A stretch of 11,996 bases of DNA from Lachnospiraceae bacterium (GCA_028694115.1 JAQUUB010000123.1:1-11996); one strand, 5' to 3'; shown: positions 1 to 6,566, counted from the stretch's first letter. Numbers and translations: made by a program. The notes: generated by a model not told the origin, from the sequence alone.

Positions 1-116
1 AATATCCCTTTATTCTTTACCAAAAGGCTTATTAAAGTGATTTAAATTTAAAAAATTGATATAGAGCCATTTTTAACGCTAAAATCAAAATTCCAATCAA
101 ATAAACGGTTGATTTT
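1..116. other. Gene-free left edge beyond the parB stop
   Basis: This AT-rich stretch has no convincing ORF in any frame and nothing that continues ParB. Read on the minus strand, positions 68 to 51 give GGCTCTATATCAATTTTT. It begins with GGCTCT, as the terminal inverted repeats of several ISL3-family insertion sequences do. If that resemblance is real, an insertion sequence would run leftward out of the window from about 68. The match is short, and the partner repeat and transposase are outside the window, so this is only a suggestion. Confidence 0.25.
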
Positions 117-887
117 TCAGCAGCTTCCTTGGATAACCTCCGTAGTCAGTTTTCCTTCACTGGCAAACTGTCGCATACGGATAGCCTGTGCGTGAGATGG
201 GGTAGCCTCACTCATATCAATTTCATCAACAATATCCCTTTGACATTCTTCGTCAAGATACGACAATTCAACAGCAGGTCGCATTTTTATTTTTCCTTCA
301 TCAACAAATTCCAAAAGTTCTGGAACAAGGTTTGTAAGACGAATATAACGACGTATTTGTTCACGACTTTCGCCCACTTCTGTTCCTAACATTTCATTGG
401 TTCGGTACTTCGACTCCAGTGGTGTCGAAGTTAAATCTGTCCTTTCCCCCTGTCTTTTCATTGCATCCAATCGCATTTTATATGCAAAGGCTTTTTCTGA
501 CGGAAGTATCTGCGACCTTTGATAATTGCTTTCAACCATCAATATGGTAGCTTCATCTCGACTTAATTCGACAACTTCACAACGCAGTGTATCTATTCCT
601 GCAATTTTGCAGGCTCTTTTTCTACGATGTCCTGACACAAGTTCAAATCTGCCATCTTCCTTTTCTCTAACTGTTGCAGGAGTAATAACTCCTCTTTCCT
701 TAATACTCTCCACAAGGTTGAGCATATCTTCATCATCACGAACCTTAAATGGGTGGTCTGGAAATTCATCAATTTCAGTTAATGGAATGTCTCTTATCTT
801 AGCGACCTTTTCTTCATCTCGCATTTCTTGTGTTGTAAAAAAATCATCGAGCGTCGGAAGCGTGAAGTCGCTCTTTCTTCCTGCCAT
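117..887 (-). CDS. parB: ParB/Spo0J-like partition protein, probably C-terminally shortened
   Basis: ParB-type centromere-binding and CTP-switch protein, the partner of ParA in partitioning of plasmids or the circular form of mobile elements. Of the 256 residues, about 30-120 form the ParB/Spo0J N-terminal domain, with the nucleotide-binding motif SGHRRKRA at 85-92. A helix-turn-helix DNA-binding region follows at about 130-195. The start at 887 is preceded by AAAGGAGGTG at 8-9 bases. The gene begins inside the 3' end of parA, so the two should be translationally coupled. ParB proteins usually carry a C-terminal dimerisation domain. Here the protein stops at a TGA soon after the helical middle region, and no such domain is visible in any frame downstream. 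It is therefore either a naturally short version or a truncated gene. The family call is firm; the truncation is inference. Confidence 0.9.
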   Translation of the reverse strand: MAGRKSDFTLPTLDDFFTTQEMRDEEKVAKIRDIPLTEIDEFPDHPFKVRDDEDMLNLVESIKERGVITPATVREKEDGRFELVSGHRRKRACKIAGIDTLRCEVVELSRDEATILMVESNYQRSQILPSEKAFAYKMRLDAMKRQGERTDLTSTPLESKYRTNEMLGTEVGESREQIRRYIRLTNLVPELLEFVDEGKIKMRPAVELSYLDEECQRDIVDEIDMSEATPSHAQAIRMRQFASEGKLTTEVIQGSC

Positions 888-1668
888 CAGCTAACACCTC
901 CTTTGTGAAATCAGTGTAGGCTTTTGCCACTGTACTCTTTGGTTCATAAGCATAAATGCTTTTCCCCTTTGATGATGTTTCTGCCGCTTTCACTGCAATT
1001 GGAATTTGGGAACGATATATTTTCACTTGTGTTCCAAAACTGTTCCGCAATGCTTCTATGGTACTTCGTGCAAGATTTGTACGGTTATCCACAAGTGTAA
1101 GCAGTATTCCATCAATCTTTAAATTTGGATTGATATACTTCTTAACTTTAGAAATTGTACTTACCAATTGCGTCATACCCTTAGCAGGTAAATATTGAGC
1201 CTGAACTGGAATAATTACTCTGTCTGAAGCAGATAGTGCATTAAGCGTTATCATACCAAGTGAAGGCATACAATCAATTAAAACATAATCATAGTTCTCC
1301 TTTACTGCTGATAAATAATTCTTCAAGGTCGTTTCTCTGCTCATAGCATTCATAAGATTAAAGTCCATAGCAGACAGTTCCAGATTTGATGGTAACAGGT
1401 CAACACCCTCATCGTGGTGCAGAATACCTGACATTGGGTCATTCATCGTCTCATTCATTACATCTGATAATTTTGTTGCAAGCGTGATACCCAAGCTATC
1501 TGTATCTTGCCATCCAAGACAAGTAGTCAAATCCCCCTGCGGGTCTGCATCTAAAAGCAACACTTTCTTTCCCTGCATAGCAAGTCCTATCCCAAGATTA
1601 ACCGTTGACGTTGTTTTAGTTACTCCGCCCTTTTGGTTACATATTGAAATCGTTTTGCAATTTGACAT
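844..1668 (-). CDS. parA: ParA/Soj-like partition ATPase
   Basis: Deviant Walker-type ATPase that positions DNA by dynamic binding to the nucleoid and is stimulated by ParB. In the 274-aa product the deviant Walker A motif KGGVTKTT lies at 13-20, the A' motif DADPQ at 40-44 and Walker B YVLIDCMPS at 128-136 with Asp132. The signature lysine (K13) of the ParA/MinD family is present. An in-frame ATG 12 codons upstream exists, but the start at 1668 fits better: GAGGAGGA lies about 9 bases before it and the protein then begins directly at the nucleotide-binding core. There is no long N-terminal DNA-binding extension, so this is a short Soj-like ParA rather than the P1 type. It overlaps parB by 44 bases. 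A leader of more than 300 bases with several inverted repeats precedes it. Confidence 0.95.
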   Translation of the reverse strand: MSNCKTISICNQKGGVTKTTSTVNLGIGLAMQGKKVLLLDADPQGDLTTCLGWQDTDSLGITLATKLSDVMNETMNDPMSGILHHDEGVDLLPSNLELSAMDFNLMNAMSRETTLKNYLSAVKENYDYVLIDCMPSLGMITLNALSASDRVIIPVQAQYLPAKGMTQLVSTISKVKKYINPNLKIDGILLTLVDNRTNLARSTIEALRNSFGTQVKIYRSQIPIAVKAAETSSKGKSIYAYEPKSTVAKAYTDFTKEVLADGRKKERLHASDAR

Positions 1669-1701
1669 TTTGTCCTTCCTCCTCTCTTTGGACTTAATAG
1701 C

Positions 1702-1744
1702 CACAAATATTGTGACTATGTAGACAGCCGACAGAATCGGCTGT
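1702..1744 (-). promoter_or_regulatory. Two inverted repeats just upstream of parA
   Basis: CACAA-ATA-TTGTG (1702-1714) and a perfect 8-bp hairpin, ACAGCCGA/TCGGCTGT with a 5-base loop (1724-1744), lie 34-76 bases before the parA start. Neither is followed on the minus strand by a T-run, so a terminator is unlikely in the direction of parA. They may be a ParA/ParB operator or leader RNA structure. They do not resemble the classical chromosomal parS consensus. Confidence 0.4.
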
Positions 1745-1764
1745 GGTTTTATCAGTATTTGTTC

Positions 1765-1887
1765 TCAACACCCCCTGATAGGGAAGTCACTAAGCAGCAG
1801 ACTGCTAATCTGCCTCATAGGAATCTCACCTCTGCCGAGTTCTTCGCCAGCTCCGTAGAGAAGTATCATTATCATTCTGACTGTCAT
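1765..1887 (-). CDS. Possible 40-aa protein in the parA leader
   Basis: A short ORF with ordinary-looking codon content and composition (40 aa from the ATG at 1887; an ATG at 1893 would give 42 aa). Features include a hydrophobic N-terminus and the segments YGAGEELGRGEIPM and SLLLSDFPIRGC. No good ribosome binding site precedes either ATG. The ATG at 1887 overlaps, as ATGA, the stop of a 10-codon ORF upstream, which would allow coupled re-initiation. I do not recognise the family. It could be a real small protein, a translated leader controlling parA, or chance. Confidence 0.3.
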   Translation of the reverse strand: MTVRMIMILLYGAGEELGRGEIPMRQISSLLLSDFPIRGC

Positions 1888-1916
1888 CGCCATATTAGGG
1901 GCAACCTAATACTCAT
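1884..1916 (-). CDS. Possible 10-aa leader peptide
   Basis: ATG at 1916 opens a 10-codon frame (MSIRLPLIWR) whose TGA overlaps the ATG of the next small ORF. A perfect hairpin (1893-1911; TATTAGG/CCTAATA, 5-base loop) lies within it. GA-rich sequence precedes the start, but at poor spacing. The arrangement resembles a translated attenuation leader; this is inference only. Confidence 0.2.
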   Translation of the reverse strand: MSIRLPLIWR

Positions 1917-1993
1917 ATATGATTTTCTCGCTCTCTCCCTTTACAGGAGGTCTCGGCGTACCTTATATCATAGCTAAAATCATCAGAAATAAA

Positions 1994-2022
1994 GTCTTAG
2001 TGAATGTGTATTCAATTGTCAA
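1994..2022 (-). promoter_or_regulatory. Possible parA promoter
   Basis: On the minus strand a perfect -35 box TTGACA (2022-2017) is followed after 17 bases by TAAGAC (1999-1994), a weak -10. A better -10-like TATGAT lies at 1972-1967 but has no matching -35. Transcription from here would give a parA leader of about 320 bases. Confidence 0.4.
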
Positions 2023-2026
2023 ATAT

Positions 2027-2076
2027 CAAGTGAAGAAGCTCTGCAAACTGTCTTTGCAAATAAACCCCTTCACTTG
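2027..2076. promoter_or_regulatory. Nested inverted repeats upstream of the parA promoter
   Basis: CAAGTGAAG (2027-2035) and CTTCACTTG (2068-2076) are a perfect 9-bp inverted pair. Between them lies a second pair, TGCAAA/TTTGCA, around a 5-base loop (2042-2058). The outer left arm ends 5 bases before the TTGACA box, and the right arm lies inside copy 1 of the 46-bp repeat. This position suits an operator or a structured site. The left arm is missing at copy 2. Confidence 0.45.
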
Positions 2077-2109
2077 TTTGGAATTGAACTACCATATGAC
2101 AACCTATTT
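2064..2109 (-). repeat. 46-bp dispersed direct repeat, copy 1
   Basis: Matches 7471-7516 at 43 of 46 positions in the same orientation. The core ACCCCTTCACTTGTTTGGAA is identical. At the other copy the repeat includes the last bases of the sigma-like gene, and weak similarity continues beyond the repeat into its final codons. Copy 1 may therefore be a relic of a duplicated sigma-gene end plus downstream sequence, or both may be copies of a functional site. Confidence 0.85.
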
Positions 2110-2140
2110 CCGAATATTTTTTAAAATATTTTTTCGCATA

Positions 2141-2175
2141 AAAAAACTGCCTGCTCTTTTATATAGAACAGACAG
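2141..2175 (-). terminator. Intrinsic terminator after the zinc-ribbon/59-aa genes
   Basis: On the minus strand an 11-bp stem (2175-2165 with 2157-2147, including two G-U pairs) around a 7-base loop is followed directly by a run of T (2146-2141). It lies 9 bases after the stop of the 59-aa gene and separates that operon from parAB. Confidence 0.85.
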
Positions 2176-2184
2176 CCTTTAGAC

Positions 2185-2364
2185 TTACACATATTTAATT
2201 TTTATCTTCTTTTTCTTTGCGTTTATCAGCTTACATAGAACTTCATCAGCAAGGTCAGTATACTTTCCTTGTGTGATAAGATTATTCCTTAAATTAACTA
2301 GCGACTCCATCACTTGCCTATATTCCTTTTCATCAAGATAAATATGATACTTGGTTTTTCTCAT
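2185..2364 (-). CDS. Conserved small mobile-element protein, function unknown (59 aa)
   Basis: A 59-residue basic protein beginning MRKTKYHIYLDEKEYR and ending in a lysine-rich tail (KKKKIKIKYV). It has a predicted amphipathic helical middle and no cysteines or membrane segment. From memory, near-identical small proteins of the KYHIYL...L.N.LI.QGKYTD type occur in integrative elements of Clostridia, annotated as hypothetical; I cannot verify this here. The ATG directly follows the TGA of the zinc-ribbon repeat gene. Its ribosome binding site GGAGG lies inside that gene's last codons, so translation should be coupled. The terminator follows at once, making it the last gene of a two-gene operon. 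A DNA- or RNA-binding helper role is possible but not shown. Confidence 0.8.
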   Translation of the reverse strand: MRKTKYHIYLDEKEYRQVMESLVNLRNNLITQGKYTDLADEVLCKLINAKKKKIKIKYV

Positions 2365-3777
2365 TCAAATCGCCTCCTTATGCACTGCTTTTCTCCATTC
2401 AAAGAATCTTTCTCGAATGAATTGTACATCTTTTTCCTCATCGGAAGAAATGAAGATATACATACTGCGGAATGCTTTCTTTATCTTAGAAGCATAGCTT
2501 ACTTCATCCATTCCGATTTTATATGGCACTTTTATCAATTTAATATCTTGTTTGGAGCATAAGTGCTGCTTTAATATCTCCATTTTTTCAGTTCCCACAC
2601 TTGTTTCAATGGCTATCTTTTCTTCCCTTATGTACATCTCCAGTGGAATACCGATTATCTTGTCATAATCGCTATAAACTCTTAGATTTTTCCTCTTAGC
2701 GTAAAACATAACCAGCAATCTGGGAAGGACACTTAAATATTCTTCTTCACAGACCTTACACCCCTTTTTCTCAATAGTCCTGTCAATGATTTTACCTCTC
2801 CACAAATGTCCTAGAGAACATTTCCACCAGACTATTTTCATTGAATTTCTCGAAACCTCTGTGGGCAGAACCTTCGTATTCTTTTCAAAATCCCACTCAG
2901 AAAGCAAATGAGCGTCTGTAGTTGCTAGGTCATTATATCCACTTAAAACCTCTCTATCCACACATACGGGGCATATAGAACCATTCACCCTAGAATGTAT
3001 CACTGCTTTCCACTCATTGCCACACTTCTTGCATTTCCACCATACATTCTTTCTTGATTTTGCATTTACCATATCAGCTTCTAAAGGAAGATTCCTCTCT
3101 GACCACTCAGACGCAATCTGAGGGTATGTTGTACTCAAATCATTAAATCCTTTCAGAAGAATTAGACCGCTGCAATATGGACACTTACTGCCTCCTGAAC
3201 GAGTGGATATTAGGGTGTTCCATTCATTGCCGCACTCCTTACACTTCCACCATACTTTTCTATTTGCAAATACCGTAACCATATCAGGCATTAGTGGATA
3301 ATTCTTCTTCGACCATTCTTCTGCAAGGTCTGGCTTTTGGGAAGCAAGGTCATTAAACCCTTCCAAGATAGAATTATGAGAACAATAAGGGCAACCCGTT
3401 TTACTAATTGCTCTGCTTTTCACAGTGGCTATCCATTCGTGTCCGCATTTCCCTTTCCATATGACTTTTTTACTTGAACCTATTGTTACCATCGTCGGCT
3501 GTAGGTCTTTATTCTTCTTCGACCACTCTTTCGCAAGTTCTGGTCTTAATGTAGTTAAATCGTTAATTCCTTCTACTGCTCTAGCTCCTGAACAGATAGG
3601 GCAGCCTTCTCCATTGGAACGTGCCTTTATGCTTGTCTGCCACTCGTGTCCGCAAGAACCTTTCCACCACATTATTTTATTTGAACCAAAGGTCACCGTA
3701 TCTGGAGTAAGTGGCAGATTCTTATCCGACCATTCAGCTATAAGCTCTGGATGTACTTCTGACAAAAGATTGCTCAT
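2365..3777 (-). CDS. Zinc-ribbon repeat protein (DUF4379-like), five 70-residue repeats plus a C-terminal nuclease-like domain
   Basis: A 470-aa soluble protein. Residues 1-346 are five tandem repeats that start at 1, 71, 141, 211 and 281. Each carries a P-L-x-x-EW-S-x-K/R-N segment, a WWK-C...G-H/N-x-W segment and a C-P/K-x-C pair. Repeats 3 and 4 have two full CxxC pairs; repeats 1, 2 and 5 have C-x-G-H or C-x-x-G-H plus one CxxC. This matches the probable zinc-ribbon family DUF4379. Residues about 347-425 resemble the small endonuclease-like domain often attached to such repeats: IGIPLEMYI then KIAIE, where active relatives have a D...E pair followed by an aromatic-D-G. Here Glu380 replaces the expected Asp and T-S-V follows Glu391, so catalysis is doubtful. 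SD AAGGAG precedes 3777. The gene is coupled to the 59-aa gene. The role is unknown; nucleic-acid binding is likely and defence is possible. Confidence 0.85.
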   Translation of the reverse strand: MSNLLSEVHPELIAEWSDKNLPLTPDTVTFGSNKIMWWKGSCGHEWQTSIKARSNGEGCPICSGARAVEGINDLTTLRPELAKEWSKKNKDLQPTMVTIGSSKKVIWKGKCGHEWIATVKSRAISKTGCPYCSHNSILEGFNDLASQKPDLAEEWSKKNYPLMPDMVTVFANRKVWWKCKECGNEWNTLISTRSGGSKCPYCSGLILLKGFNDLSTTYPQIASEWSERNLPLEADMVNAKSRKNVWWKCKKCGNEWKAVIHSRVNGSICPVCVDREVLSGYNDLATTDAHLLSEWDFEKNTKVLPTEVSRNSMKIVWWKCSLGHLWRGKIIDRTIEKKGCKVCEEEYLSVLPRLLVMFYAKRKNLRVYSDYDKIIGIPLEMYIREEKIAIETSVGTEKMEILKQHLCSKQDIKLIKVPYKIGMDEVSYASKIKKAFRSMYIFISSDEEKDVQFIRERFFEWRKAVHKEAI

Positions 3778-3804
3778 ATCAAACCATCTCCTTCCTCTGG
3801 CTTT

Positions 3805-3833
3805 ATTATATGAAGAAAAGGACTTTCAATGAA
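3805..3833 (-). promoter_or_regulatory. Probable promoter of the zinc-ribbon repeat gene
   Basis: On the minus strand a perfect TATAAT (3810-3805) lies 28 bases before the start codon. TTCATT stands 17 bases further upstream as a weak -35. The promoter sits just after the terminator of the DUF3795 gene, consistent with an independent transcription unit. Confidence 0.45.
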
Positions 3834-3863
3834 GTTTGCGATTATACGAAAATATCTACAACG

Positions 3864-3905
3864 AAAAAAAGCCCTTTGAAAAAGGTTTATCCTCTCTCAA
3901 AGGGC
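3864..3905 (-). terminator. Intrinsic terminator of the DUF3795 gene
   Basis: On the minus strand a perfect 9-bp stem GCCCTTTGA/TCAAAGGGC (3905-3897 with 3879-3871) with a 17-base loop is followed by seven T (3870-3864). It lies 19 bases after the DUF3795 stop codon. Confidence 0.9.
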
Positions 3906-3924
3906 AGCTCAGAAAATTTAAATT

Positions 3925-4341
3925 TTAGTCACTCATCTTTTCTTGGCACTCACTACATTCTTTATCGTGAATAGAAATAATACCGCCACATTTTATGCAC
4001 GTATATCTTTCTTTCTGTTTTTCCATAAACGCTTCTAATCCATTCTCCTGAATAAACTCGCTATTTTTCATAAGACTTGTCTGATACCTTTTATTGTAAC
4101 TTTTCTCAAGATTTTTTATCAACTTACAGGGGTAATCAGTACACTCAAAACAGTAAGATAACTCTTTGTCTCTGACACAGTCTTTAATCTTACATTTACG
4201 ACAATGCTCTGGCTTTCCATTATCACTATTCAAACAACCTGCGCAGATTTTTTTATGATAGCAGTGTTTGTAGCATAACATACAATTCATTCCGCAAGGG
4301 GCAAACATTTTAATGTCAATACTATCTGTTGGCATCTTCAT
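3925..4341 (-). CDS. DUF3795-like cysteine-rich protein
   Basis: A 138-aa protein with 16 cysteines. The N-terminal part (16-72) has the APCGMNCMLC start, then further CxxC-type pairs and the segment CFECTDYPC (64-72). This is the layout of DUF3795 proteins, which probably bind zinc or an iron-sulfur cluster. A separate C-terminal zinc ribbon, CIKCGG...CSEC (115-132), follows. No signal peptide or membrane segment is seen. The start at 4341 has AAAGGAG 7 bases upstream. The gene stands alone between two minus-strand terminators (4402-4434 before it, 3864-3905 after it), so it is a single-gene cargo unit. The biochemical function of the family is not known. The family call rests on the cysteine pattern. 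Confidence 0.8.
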   Translation of the reverse strand: MKMPTDSIDIKMFAPCGMNCMLCYKHCYHKKICAGCLNSDNGKPEHCRKCKIKDCVRDKELSYCFECTDYPCKLIKNLEKSYNKRYQTSLMKNSEFIQENGLEAFMEKQKERYTCIKCGGIISIHDKECSECQEKMSD

Positions 4342-4401
4342 AGTTGGTCTCCTTTCAGTTTTACTTCATAACCAAAAATGCTTTGTATTTCATTTGCTTT
4401 T

Positions 4402-4434
4402 AAAAAATGGGCAATCTCATTCAAGACTGCCCAT
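4402..4434 (-). terminator. Intrinsic terminator upstream of the DUF3795 gene
   Basis: On the minus strand ATGGGCAGTCT (4434-4424) pairs with AGATTGCCCAT (4417-4407) with one G-U pair and a 6-base loop, and a run of T follows (4407-4402). It would stop leftward transcription arriving from the integrase side and marks the left border of the integrase region. Confidence 0.85.
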
Positions 4435-4770
4435 TCATTCTGTAAAATTATGCGATTTTTTACCCTCTGCACATTTACCTGCATCATTTGAGGTAAATTT
4501 GATGTAAATAGGTATTTTTCACCTTGTGTCTAAGTCCTAAACTCCGCATAAACACTGGGTTTCCTCTACTTATCGCTTGGCAATGACTTCATCGTCGGAA
4601 CGAACTCGGACATAAAATCATAACATTCCGATTTAATCCCAATCTTTCCGAAATCAATCTGATTTCATAATACTCTTTTCAGCTTTACTTTGTATTACAG
4701 CACTTTACGAACACATATAGGTGTAATTTGATGTAAATGATGTAAAGCTCTTTTTATTCCCAAATGGAAA
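4435..4770. other. Non-coding region beside int, probable attachment region
   Basis: No supported gene. A 14-bp direct repeat AATTTGATGTAAAT occurs at 4496-4509 and 4725-4738. The second copy continues as a tandem partial unit (GATGTAAAG, 4739-4747). A related inverted form, ATTTACCTGCATCA, lies at 4473-4486. A 7-bp inverted repeat GAAATCA/TGATTTC with a 3-base spacer is at 4650-4666. Short repeats clustered just beyond the 3' end of a Tn916-type integrase gene are what arm-type integrase binding sites look like. The crossover point cannot be located without the empty site. Confidence 0.5.
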
Positions 4771-4815
4771 ATGGGAAGTAATGATATTCCCTATTCGGAA
4801 ATCACTACTTCCCAT
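4771..4815 (-). terminator. Long hairpin immediately after int
   Basis: ATGGGAAGTAATGAT (4771-4785) and ATCACTACTTCCCAT (4801-4815) form a 15-bp stem with one non-Watson-Crick position, which is a G-U pair on the minus-strand RNA. TTCC/GGAA can extend it inside the loop. It starts 3 bases after the int stop. On the minus strand only a short T-rich stretch follows, so it may be a terminator, an RNA stabiliser or part of the attachment DNA. Confidence 0.6.
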
Positions 4816-4818
4816 ATT

Positions 4819-6054
4819 CTATGCTTTCTTGAAATAAAAGTCAAGACCTTCAAATTCTGAGCGTTTTAGCTCTTTTGTTACATCTGTGTATATGTTTAAA
4901 GTTGTAGAAATATCTTTGTGTCCAAGAGCATCTTGAATTACTTTAACATTAACCCCTGCTTCACACATTCTCGTCGTAAATGTATGTCTTAACGAATGAC
5001 AACTAAAATGCGGTAAAAGCACTTTTGGATTTTCGTCTTTTAAAAATTGCTCATCATTGCAGTTACGAATTATTCTCCTAATAGCTTTGTTCAATGTGGC
5101 TTGGTGTTGTGGCTGTCCAAAACGATTTATAAAGATAAAGTCTGTATACCCATCTACGGTTGCTTCACAATGCAAATCTAACATATCTTGTTTTTCTTTT
5201 TCCATAAGGAACGCTTCTTTTACAAAATCAAGCATTGGAACTTGTCTCTTTCCTGCTTCAGTCTTCGGTGTATTTACATTGAAGTAACAGCCCCTTTTAC
5301 CCTCTGATGTTCTGTGGTCGTAATAAACCAGAGTATGACTTACATCTATGATACCTTCTTCTAAATCTATATCACACCATCTAAGACCCGTCACTTCTCC
5401 AACTCGAAGTCCAGTTCCTAACATTACTGCAAACACTGGATACCAATTTTGAACATTAGAAGTATCTTTTAAATATGAAAGGAACAGTTTCTGCTCTGGT
5501 CTGGTTAATCCTCTACGCTTTTCGGTTTTAAATACGTGGGATTTCTTCAGCTCTTTAAGAACATTATTAGATGGATTATTTCTAATATAATCATCATCTA
5601 CTGCCATATCCAAAATCTGATGTAGCACAGTGTGAATGTTATCAATAGTAGCAGCCTTTAAACATCTCTCATCGGCAAGATAATTATAATATCTTTTTAT
5701 ATCTGATTTCTTTAGCAAAGAAATTCTCTTATCTCCGATTTGATTACGGACAAAGGTTTCATACATATATTTATAATTTTCAAATGTGTTATTTTTCAAC
5801 CCACGCTTCAGGTCTTTCCATAATTCATACAATTCATTGACAGTGGTATATCTTGCTTCTGCTTTGATACCATCGCTTATATCTTTTGCAATCTGTTCCT
5901 CTTTTATTCTAAGGTCTTCAAGATTCCTCGCATATACATATCTTCTCTTTTTATCCCTATCCATCCACGAATAAGAATAAGAGCCATCCTTTCTTTGCTG
6001 CTCACCAACACGAAGCACAACTCTTGATTTATCCTTCCTCTTTGCTTTTGCCAT
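4819..6054 (-). CDS. int: Tyrosine recombinase (Tn916-type integrase)
   Basis: Site-specific recombinase that integrates and excises the element. The 411 aa compare with about 405 for Tn916 Int. Residues about 1-60 are the basic, beta-rich arm-DNA-binding domain with a GSYSYSW strand. About 65-170 is the SAM-like core-binding domain, and about 180-400 the catalytic domain. All expected active-site residues are visible: R217 (TGLRVGE), K264 (TPKT), H353 and R356 (HSLRHT), H379 (LGHKD) and the nucleophile Y389 (NIYTDV). The gene is therefore likely functional. The start at 6054 has AGGAGG 6 bases upstream, within the end of the preceding xis gene 10 bases away, so xis and int are cotranscribed. 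Downstream lie a hairpin and a repeat-rich region, the usual place for the element end. Confidence 0.97.
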   Translation of the reverse strand: MAKAKRKDKSRVVLRVGEQQRKDGSYSYSWMDRDKKRRYVYARNLEDLRIKEEQIAKDISDGIKAEARYTTVNELYELWKDLKRGLKNNTFENYKYMYETFVRNQIGDKRISLLKKSDIKRYYNYLADERCLKAATIDNIHTVLHQILDMAVDDDYIRNNPSNNVLKELKKSHVFKTEKRRGLTRPEQKLFLSYLKDTSNVQNWYPVFAVMLGTGLRVGEVTGLRWCDIDLEEGIIDVSHTLVYYDHRTSEGKRGCYFNVNTPKTEAGKRQVPMLDFVKEAFLMEKEKQDMLDLHCEATVDGYTDFIFINRFGQPQHQATLNKAIRRIIRNCNDEQFLKDENPKVLLPHFSCHSLRHTFTTRMCEAGVNVKVIQDALGHKDISTTLNIYTDVTKELKRSEFEGLDFYFKKA

Positions 6055-6064
6055 AATAACCCTC

Positions 6065-6304
6065 CTAAATGCTGATTTGTTTTTCGATATATGAATCGAA
6101 TTTTTTCCTTATGATGAAATACTGTGTTCCCATCTGAGTAATAAATGGGCATTTCTTTTTTCTTATCAACTGTCTAATTTTTGTTCTTCCAATGCCACTA
6201 TATTCAGCAGCTTCATCCACTGTAAGACACTCCTTCTCCCACAATGGTTTATCCGATAATCTTTCTTCCAATTTTCTCTTATAAACAAGCAATTCTTTAT
6301 CCAC
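6065..6304 (-). CDS. xis: Excisionase-like protein adjacent to int
   Basis: A 79-aa winged-helix protein similar in length and pattern to Tn916 Xis (67 aa). PLWEKECLTVDEAAEYSGIG leads into the recognition helix TKIRQLI, a wing (CPFITQMGTQYFI) and a basic C-terminal helix. Xis proteins bend attachment DNA and bias the integrase toward excision. Two GTG codons are possible starts. The one at 6313 lies inside the ribosome binding site itself, whereas the one at 6304 follows GGAGG by 8 bases, so 6304 is chosen. The gene ends 10 bases before int, matching the xis-int order of Tn916. It is the most diverged of the three Xis-like genes here and, by position, the best candidate for the true excisionase. 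Confidence 0.9.
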   Translation of the reverse strand: MDKELLVYKRKLEERLSDKPLWEKECLTVDEAAEYSGIGRTKIRQLIRKKKCPFITQMGTQYFIIRKKFDSYIEKQISI

Positions 6305-6322
6305 ACAATTCACCTCCCTGGT

Positions 6323-6526
6323 CTATAACATATTTCTCTTCAAAACATATTCGTCAAATGCCACTCGTTTCACTAACCGCTTATTTCCAACCCACAGTAC
6401 AAACGGACAGTCCTCTTTACTTGTAAGTTCGTATAACTTATTTCTCCCAATTCCTGTATAGATAATAGCTTCTTCAATTGATAAATTTGTTTTGTGCCAA
6501 AGTGGAATATCATTCTTTTTTCCCAT
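6323..6526 (-). CDS. Second Xis-like winged-helix protein
   Basis: 67 aa, exactly the length of Tn916 Xis. It has IPLWHKTNLSIEEAIIYTGI, a helix NKLYELTS, then CPFVLWVGNKRLVKR and a final FDEYV helix. The longer reading frame (to 6586) is rejected: AAGGAGG sits 9 bases before the ATG at 6526, and the upstream residues look like translated non-coding DNA. The protein is much closer to the third copy (6624-6851) than to the one beside int, so these two arose by a later duplication. It lies 18 bases upstream of the int-proximal xis, in the same operon, and follows a hairpin at 6567-6612. It may be an excisionase, a transcription regulator or an antitoxin-like repressor. Confidence 0.85.
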   Translation of the reverse strand: MGKKNDIPLWHKTNLSIEEAIIYTGIGRNKLYELTSKEDCPFVLWVGNKRLVKRVAFDEYVLKRNML

Positions 6527-6566
6527 ACGGTCTGTCCTCCTTATATTTGATACATACAGAATAACG

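Noticed and set aside
1780..1835. A tRNA-Ser(GCT)-like anticodon arm (GCAGA-CTGCTAA-TCTGC) on the plus strand.
   Set aside because: No matching acceptor stem, D-arm or T-loop surrounds it, and the same bases read as a plausible small ORF on the other strand.
1759..2182. Two plus-strand ORFs of 72 and 87 codons in the parA leader.
   Set aside because: They lack ribosome binding sites, cross inverted repeats and a terminator, and have no recognisable motifs; they look like chance frames.
4567..4665. A minus-strand open stretch ending in SEFVPTMKSLPSDK beside int.
   Set aside because: It has no start codon or ribosome binding site and is preceded by an in-frame stop; it may be a fragment or non-coding attachment sequence.
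4496..4747. The direct repeats near int as a CRISPR array or iteron origin.
   Set aside because: There are only two full copies and a partial one, 229 bases apart and irregularly spaced, with no cas or replication gene nearby.
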